Positions 57,870-64,000 of a stretch of DNA of 64,000 nucleotides are shown piece by piece. The translations under genes and the position numbers were made by a program. The DNA is taken from NCBI RefSeq assembly GCF_039614715.1, contig NZ_CP154857.1, positions 1,860,001 through 1,924,000 on the forward strand, given 5' to 3'. The notes below the pieces were generated by a model. It was not told the origin of the DNA and did not search any database. It saw only the letters and a program-made list of their open reading frames with translations. Source of the DNA: Microbacterium sp. AZCO (lineage in GTDB: Bacteria > Actinomycetota > Actinomycetes > Actinomycetales > Microbacteriaceae). The first letter of the stretch is position 1; each line of letters starts with the position of its first letter.

Positions 57870-59174
57870 TCAGGAGAGCTGCTTGACCTCGAGCCCCTCG
57901 CGGGTCGCACCGGCCGAGACCGTCGCGAAGGCCGAGTAGCCGTCGGATGCCGCCCGCTCGAGCAGCGGCTTGAGGTTCTTCGTGCGCTGCTCGAGGCGCA
58001 CACGCGATCCCTCGGCCACGAGCGCGGCCTTGAGGGCCAGCAGCTCGCCGACGGGGACGTCGCGGTCGTGCACGAGGACGATCGCGGCCGCGCCGTCGCC
58101 CTCCGCCGCCGACACGAGGTCGACGATGCGCTCGAAGCCGATCGAGAACCCGACGGCCGGCACGTCCTGGCCGAGGAACCGGCCGATCATGCCGTCGTAC
58201 CGGCCGCCGCCACCGAGCGAGTACGACACGGACGGGTGGGCCAGCTCGAAGATCGTGCCCGTGTAGTAGCCCATGCCCCGGACGAGGAAGGGGTCGAAGA
58301 CGAGCGGCACATCGCCCCTCGACAGGCTCGGGGACCCGGTGTCGCGCGAGGCCGACACGGCGCGGCCGATGCCGACGAGGTGCTCGACGATCTCGTCGGG
58401 CGCACCCTCCGGGAGCGCCTTCCTGATCTGACGCTCGCCGAAGGGGTTGTACTCGAGGGTCACGGCGCGCGTGAGGAAGGCCTCGAACGCGTCGACGGCG
58501 GACGGCGTCGCGCCGCGGTCGCGGAGCTCGGCCACGATGCCCTCAGGGCCGATCTTGTCGAGCTTGTCGATCGTGATGAGCACCCCGGGGCGCTCGTCGG
58601 CCGCGAAGCCGAAGGTGTCGAGCATCCAGTCGAGGGCCCGGCGGTCGTTGATGCGCACCGAGCCGCCCTCGAGCCCGAGCGCATCGACGGCGTCGAGGGT
58701 CGCCGTGACGAGCTCGGCCTCGGCGCGGGCCGAGGCATCCCCGATGATGTCGATGTCGCACTGCACGAACTGGCGGTACCGGCCCTTCTGCGGGCGCTCC
58801 GCGCGCCAGACGGGCGCGATCTGGATCGACCGGAAGACGCTCGGCAGCTCCGCCCGATGGCTCGCGTAGAACCGCGCGAGCGGGACCGTGAGGTCGTAGC
58901 GCAGGCCGAGGTCGGTCAGCGCGGACTGGTCGTCGGCCGCGGCACGCACGGCCTCGGCATCCATCCCCCGCTTGAGGATGTTGAAGGCGAGCTTCTCGTT
59001 GTCGCCGCCGATCCCCGCGTGCAGACGCGCGTACTCCTCGACGACGGGCGTCTCGATCTCGTCGAAGCCGTGAGCGCGGTATCGCTCGCGGATGACGCCG
59101 AGCACCCGCTCGCGCCGGGCTTTGTCTGCGGGGAGGAAGTCGCGCATTCCGCGCGGCGGATTGACCGATGCCAC
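57870..59174 (-). CDS. hisS: Histidyl-tRNA synthetase
   Basis: Class II aminoacyl-tRNA synthetase of 434 residues. NPPRGMRDFLPADKARRERV starts the domain. Motif 2 is IQIAPVWRAERPQKGRYRQF, followed by QCDIDIIG. The histidine-specific LVRGMGYYTGTIFEL and the motif 3 region VPAVGFSIGFERIVDLV come later. The last 90 residues are the anticodon-binding domain. Start GTG 59174 has CAACAT six bases upstream, close to the leaderless pattern. It is co-directional with mazG, which ends 13 bases upstream of it. Confidence 0.96.
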   Translation of the reverse strand: MASVNPPRGMRDFLPADKARRERVLGVIRERYRAHGFDEIETPVVEEYARLHAGIGGDNEKLAFNILKRGMDAEAVRAAADDQSALTDLGLRYDLTVPLARFYASHRAELPSVFRSIQIAPVWRAERPQKGRYRQFVQCDIDIIGDASARAEAELVTATLDAVDALGLEGGSVRINDRRALDWMLDTFGFAADERPGVLITIDKLDKIGPEGIVAELRDRGATPSAVDAFEAFLTRAVTLEYNPFGERQIRKALPEGAPDEIVEHLVGIGRAVSASRDTGSPSLSRGDVPLVFDPFLVRGMGYYTGTIFELAHPSVSYSLGGGGRYDGMIGRFLGQDVPAVGFSIGFERIVDLVSAAEGDGAAAIVLVHDRDVPVGELLALKAALVAEGSRVRLEQRTKNLKPLLERAASDGYSAFATVSAGATREGLEVKQLS

Positions 59175-59186
59175 GCGTCTATGTTG

Positions 59187-59903
59187 TCAGGTCGTGGGAC
59201 GCGCTTCGGCGGCGCGGATGTCGGCTTCGAGCACGCGGAGCCGTTCACGGAGCGCCCGTTCGGCGTCCCAGCCGCGGGCGCGCGCCGTCGCGACGAGGGC
59301 GAGCAGCGCGTCGCCGAGCTCGGCCTCCGACGCGACGCCCCCCTCCGCCTCGGGAGACCGCGGATCCGCGGCGAGGCCAGGGGCGTCGCCCTCGGGCTCG
59401 GCGGGAATGCCCCGGTTCGCGGATGAGGCATGAACGGCGGCACCCACCTGAGCGGCCTTGCCGAGGAGCTTCTGCGCGAGCGCGAGCGACGGCATGTGCT
59501 CCGAGACGCCGTCGAGGACACTCGTGCGCGAGCCCTTCTCGGCGGCCTTCGCGGCGTTCCAGTGGACGAGCACCTCTTCGGGGGTGTTCGCGACGGCGTC
59601 GCCGAAGACGTGGGGATGCCGGCGCACCATCTTCTCGGTGAGGCCCCGCGCGACGTCGTCGATGTCGAACGGGGCGTCGGGGTCGCGCGAGGCGATCTCG
59701 GCGTGGAACAGCACCTGCCACAGCAGGTCTCCGAGCTCTTCGCGCAGGTCGTCGCGCGAGCCGTCCTCGACGGCGTCGATGAGCTCCGCGCTCTCCTCCA
59801 CGAGGTAGGGCACGAGCGCGCGGTGGTCGATCTGCTGCGTCCAGACGCACCGGTCGCGGACGGCGCGCATCGTCTCGGCGGCCTCCCGCAGCGGATCGGT
59901 CAT
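59187..59903 (-). CDS. mazG: MazG family nucleoside triphosphate pyrophosphohydrolase
   Basis: House-cleaning NTP pyrophosphohydrolase of 238 residues. The all-alpha catalytic motif is LVEESAELIDAVEDG followed by LREELGDLLWQVLFHAEIA, where the Glu and Asp residues coordinate magnesium. MVRRHPHVFGDAVANTPEEV is the usual next block. Only one MazG domain is complete; the C-terminal half is variable and includes an acidic, Pro-rich insertion not seen in E. coli. ATG 59903 overlaps the nhaA stop by 4 bp, so it is coupled to the antiporter gene. It lies directly upstream of hisS. Confidence 0.93.
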   Translation of the reverse strand: MTDPLREAAETMRAVRDRCVWTQQIDHRALVPYLVEESAELIDAVEDGSRDDLREELGDLLWQVLFHAEIASRDPDAPFDIDDVARGLTEKMVRRHPHVFGDAVANTPEEVLVHWNAAKAAEKGSRTSVLDGVSEHMPSLALAQKLLGKAAQVGAAVHASSANRGIPAEPEGDAPGLAADPRSPEAEGGVASEAELGDALLALVATARARGWDAERALRERLRVLEADIRAAEARPTT

Positions 59904-61063
59904 GCTGCCGGCTCCTCGACGGCGGTGCCCGCGCGTCTGTGGTGGCGCACCCGCGCCGTGAGCAGGATCGCCGCGACGATCGCCGAGATGACCGAGCCGG
60001 CGAGCACGCCGAGCACGGCCTTGTCGCGGACGACCGGCTCCGCCGCGAACGCGAGATTCGCCAGCAGCAGCGACACCGTGAAGCCGATGCCGCCGAGCGC
60101 GCCGACGGCGACGAGGTCGCCGAGCGCGAGCTTCGGGTGGTCGGGCGAGCCGACCAGCCGCTGGCCGATCCACCCGAATCCCGCGATGCCCACGATCTTG
60201 CCGACGGGAAGCGCGATGAGGATACCCCAGAAGACGGCCTGTCCCGGCCCGCTGAAGTCCGGGATCGGCACGAGCGCCGCCGTGAACGCGAAGAGCGGCA
60301 GGACGACGGCGTTGACCCACGGCTCCATCGCGTGGCGCGTGACGAGGGCAGGCGTCTGCGCCATCGCCAGGCCCAGCAGCACACCGGCGATCGTGGCGTG
60401 CACGCCCGACAGGAGGATGAACGACCACGTCAGCACCGCGAGCACGACGAGCCCGGCGATCACGAGCCCGCGGACCCGGGTGTGGAGCATGCGGCTCAGG
60501 ATGCCGAACAGCACCGTCGTGAGAAGGCCGGCGGCCAGCATCCCGAAATTCAGATCCGTCGCGAACAGCACCGCGATGAAGACGATGCCGACGACGTCGT
60601 CGATGATCGCGAGTGCGAGCAGGAAGATGCGCACGCCCGACGGCAGGCTGCGCCCGAACACGGCGAGCACACCCAGCGCGAAGGCGATGTCGGTCGCGGT
60701 CGGGACGGGCCAGCCCTTCTGGAAGCCGCTCCCGGCCGTCAGGACGAGATAGATCGCGATCGGCACGATCACGCCGCCGGCGGCCGCGAGCGCCGGCTGC
60801 AGCGCCCGCCGCGCGCTGCGCAGCTCGCCCCTCGTCAGCTCGAACTGCAGCTCGACCGACACCACGAAGAAGAAGAAGACGAGGAGCCCGTCCGACACCC
60901 AGTGGGTCAGCGACAGGTCGATCGCCGTGCCCGGCACCGCGAGGTGCGCGTGGGAGAACTCGAGGACGTCGTGGCCGACCGGCGAGTTCGCGATGATCAG
61001 ACCGGCCGCCGCGGCGATGAGCAGCAGGATGGCGGGGAACCGGGCAGAGCGCAGGAGCTTCAC
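59900..61063 (-). CDS. nhaA: Na+/H+ antiporter NhaA
   Basis: Membrane sodium/proton antiporter of 387 residues with about twelve helices. Landmarks are WVSDGLLVFFFFVVSVELQF and ELTRGELRSARRALQPALAA, then TATDIAFALGVLAVFG (helix IV unwound region) and LLALAIIDDVVGIVFIAVLF, where the Asp pair binds the ion (about residues 150-151). LSGVHATIAGVLLGLAM and GGIGFTVSLLLANLAF follow. GTG 61063 has GGAGG five bases upstream; an ATG eight codons earlier is possible. It is the first gene of a coupled nhaA/mazG pair. Confidence 0.94.
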   Translation of the reverse strand: MKLLRSARFPAILLLIAAAAGLIIANSPVGHDVLEFSHAHLAVPGTAIDLSLTHWVSDGLLVFFFFVVSVELQFELTRGELRSARRALQPALAAAGGVIVPIAIYLVLTAGSGFQKGWPVPTATDIAFALGVLAVFGRSLPSGVRIFLLALAIIDDVVGIVFIAVLFATDLNFGMLAAGLLTTVLFGILSRMLHTRVRGLVIAGLVVLAVLTWSFILLSGVHATIAGVLLGLAMAQTPALVTRHAMEPWVNAVVLPLFAFTAALVPIPDFSGPGQAVFWGILIALPVGKIVGIAGFGWIGQRLVGSPDHPKLALGDLVAVGALGGIGFTVSLLLANLAFAAEPVVRDKAVLGVLAGSVISAIVAAILLTARVRHHRRAGTAVEEPAA

Positions 61064-61199
61064 GTGACCTCCGGGATGAGACGGCATCCGCCGTGCGAGG
61101 GCAGCGGCAAGGACATGCCGACCAGACTTCCCGGCGCACCGGCATCCATGCTAGCCATCGCTCGGCGTCACACGTCACGTCGGCGAAACACCGCGGCGT

Positions 61200-61205
61200 T
61201 ACGGT
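61200..61205 (+). promoter_or_regulatory. -10 hexamer of ppc, leaderless
   Basis: TACGGT, seven bases before the ATG at 61213. No ribosome-binding site is visible. Confidence 0.55.
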
Positions 61206-61212
61206 TGAACCC

Positions 61213-63888
<2,676 letters not shown>

Positions 63889-63902
63889 CACGCGCGTCGC
63901 TC

Positions 63903-63923
63903 CCGGGGCGCGAGAAGCCCCGG
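63903..63923 (+). terminator. Hairpin terminator of ppc
   Basis: CCGGGGC (63903-63909) pairs with GCCCCGG (63917-63923) around a seven-base loop, 15 bases after the ppc stop. Confidence 0.7.
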
Positions 63924-63938
63924 CGTACCGTGGGCGCC

Positions 63939-64000
63939 ATGGTCAGGACGTGGGACGACGGCCCGGCAGTCGCCGTCGAGGTGTGTCCCGTCTGTGCGTC
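63939..64000 (+). CDS. Start of a gene with a Cys-Pro-x-Cys motif, partial
   Basis: The last 62 bases open a plus-strand reading frame from the ATG at 63939: MVRTWDDGPAVAVEVCPVCA. A -10-like TACCGT lies exactly seven bases before the ATG, as for ppc, so a leaderless gene is likely. The CPVC pair could be half of a zinc ribbon. Only about 20 residues are visible, too few to name the family. Confidence 0.5.
   Translation, partial: MVRTWDDGPAVAVEVCPVCA

Overview
The window is a high-GC chromosomal stretch (about 70% G+C by eye) that looks like core genome of an actinobacterium of the family Microbacteriaceae, most likely Microbacterium. This placement is an inference. It rests on strong GTG/TTG start use, DUF4245, DUF4307 and DUF501 genes, a PIN-PhoH protein, an ECF sigma/anti-sigma pair, a 13E12-type HNH protein, and the eno/divIC/DUF501 and xseA/xseB/DUF4245 neighbourhoods. 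No prophage, insertion sequence or CRISPR array is visible. Most genes are ordinary housekeeping genes packed tightly, many with 4-bp ATGA or GTGA start/stop overlaps.

Layout. 1-4.6 kb holds an aldo/keto reductase cut by the window edge, an SDR enzyme beside an XRE-type regulator, an APC permease and a LysR-type DNA-binding domain standing alone. 4.6-15 kb holds an ABC-F ATPase, MmcQ/YjbR, YchF, a DHFR-like reductase, a secreted subtilase, a SAM methyltransferase, a DEDD exonuclease, a DUF222-HNH protein and RmuC. 15-17.3 kb carries glpX and fba, divergent and both acting on fructose 1,6-bisphosphate. 17.4-28.1 kb carries an ECF sigma/anti-sigma pair, ispH, an LtrA-like protein, xseA/xseB, DUF4245, carbonic anhydrase, fumarase and a two-component system. 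28.1-37.7 kb carries repeat-rich spacers, PIN-PhoH, a class V aminotransferase, uppS, a hemolysin III protein, DUF4307, greA, threonine dehydratase and an AI-2E permease.

37.8-47.3 kb carries a YcaQ/AlkZ-like protein, HtpX and LemA, a coupled PLP deaminase/aldolase plus sugar-lactone oxidase pair, an unusual short tRNA with a UAA anticodon whose 3' end is duplicated nearby, and a coupled UDP-GlcNAc 2-epimerase plus GT2 glycosyltransferase pair. 47.3-64 kb carries a type II NADH dehydrogenase, the cluster eno/divIC/DUF501/mycosin-like protease, an O-methyltransferase, a GntR regulator with a membrane protein, a DUF4442 protein, an SGNH hydrolase, an APC permease, hisS, mazG, nhaA and PEP carboxylase.

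Two signals run through the whole window. First, a -10-like hexamer (TANNNT or close) lies exactly 6-7 bases before many start codons, so a large share of these genes is probably leaderless; I used this to choose several starts. Second, the word GGATGCC/GGCATCC recurs far more than base composition suggests. It forms the core of many intergenic palindromes, terminators and repeat arrays, and appears inside genes through otherwise disfavoured codons. I saw no clear new defence or biosynthetic system. The best leads are the tRNA locus, the deaminase/lactone-oxidase pair, the GGATGCC word and the protease attached to the eno/divIC/DUF501 cluster.
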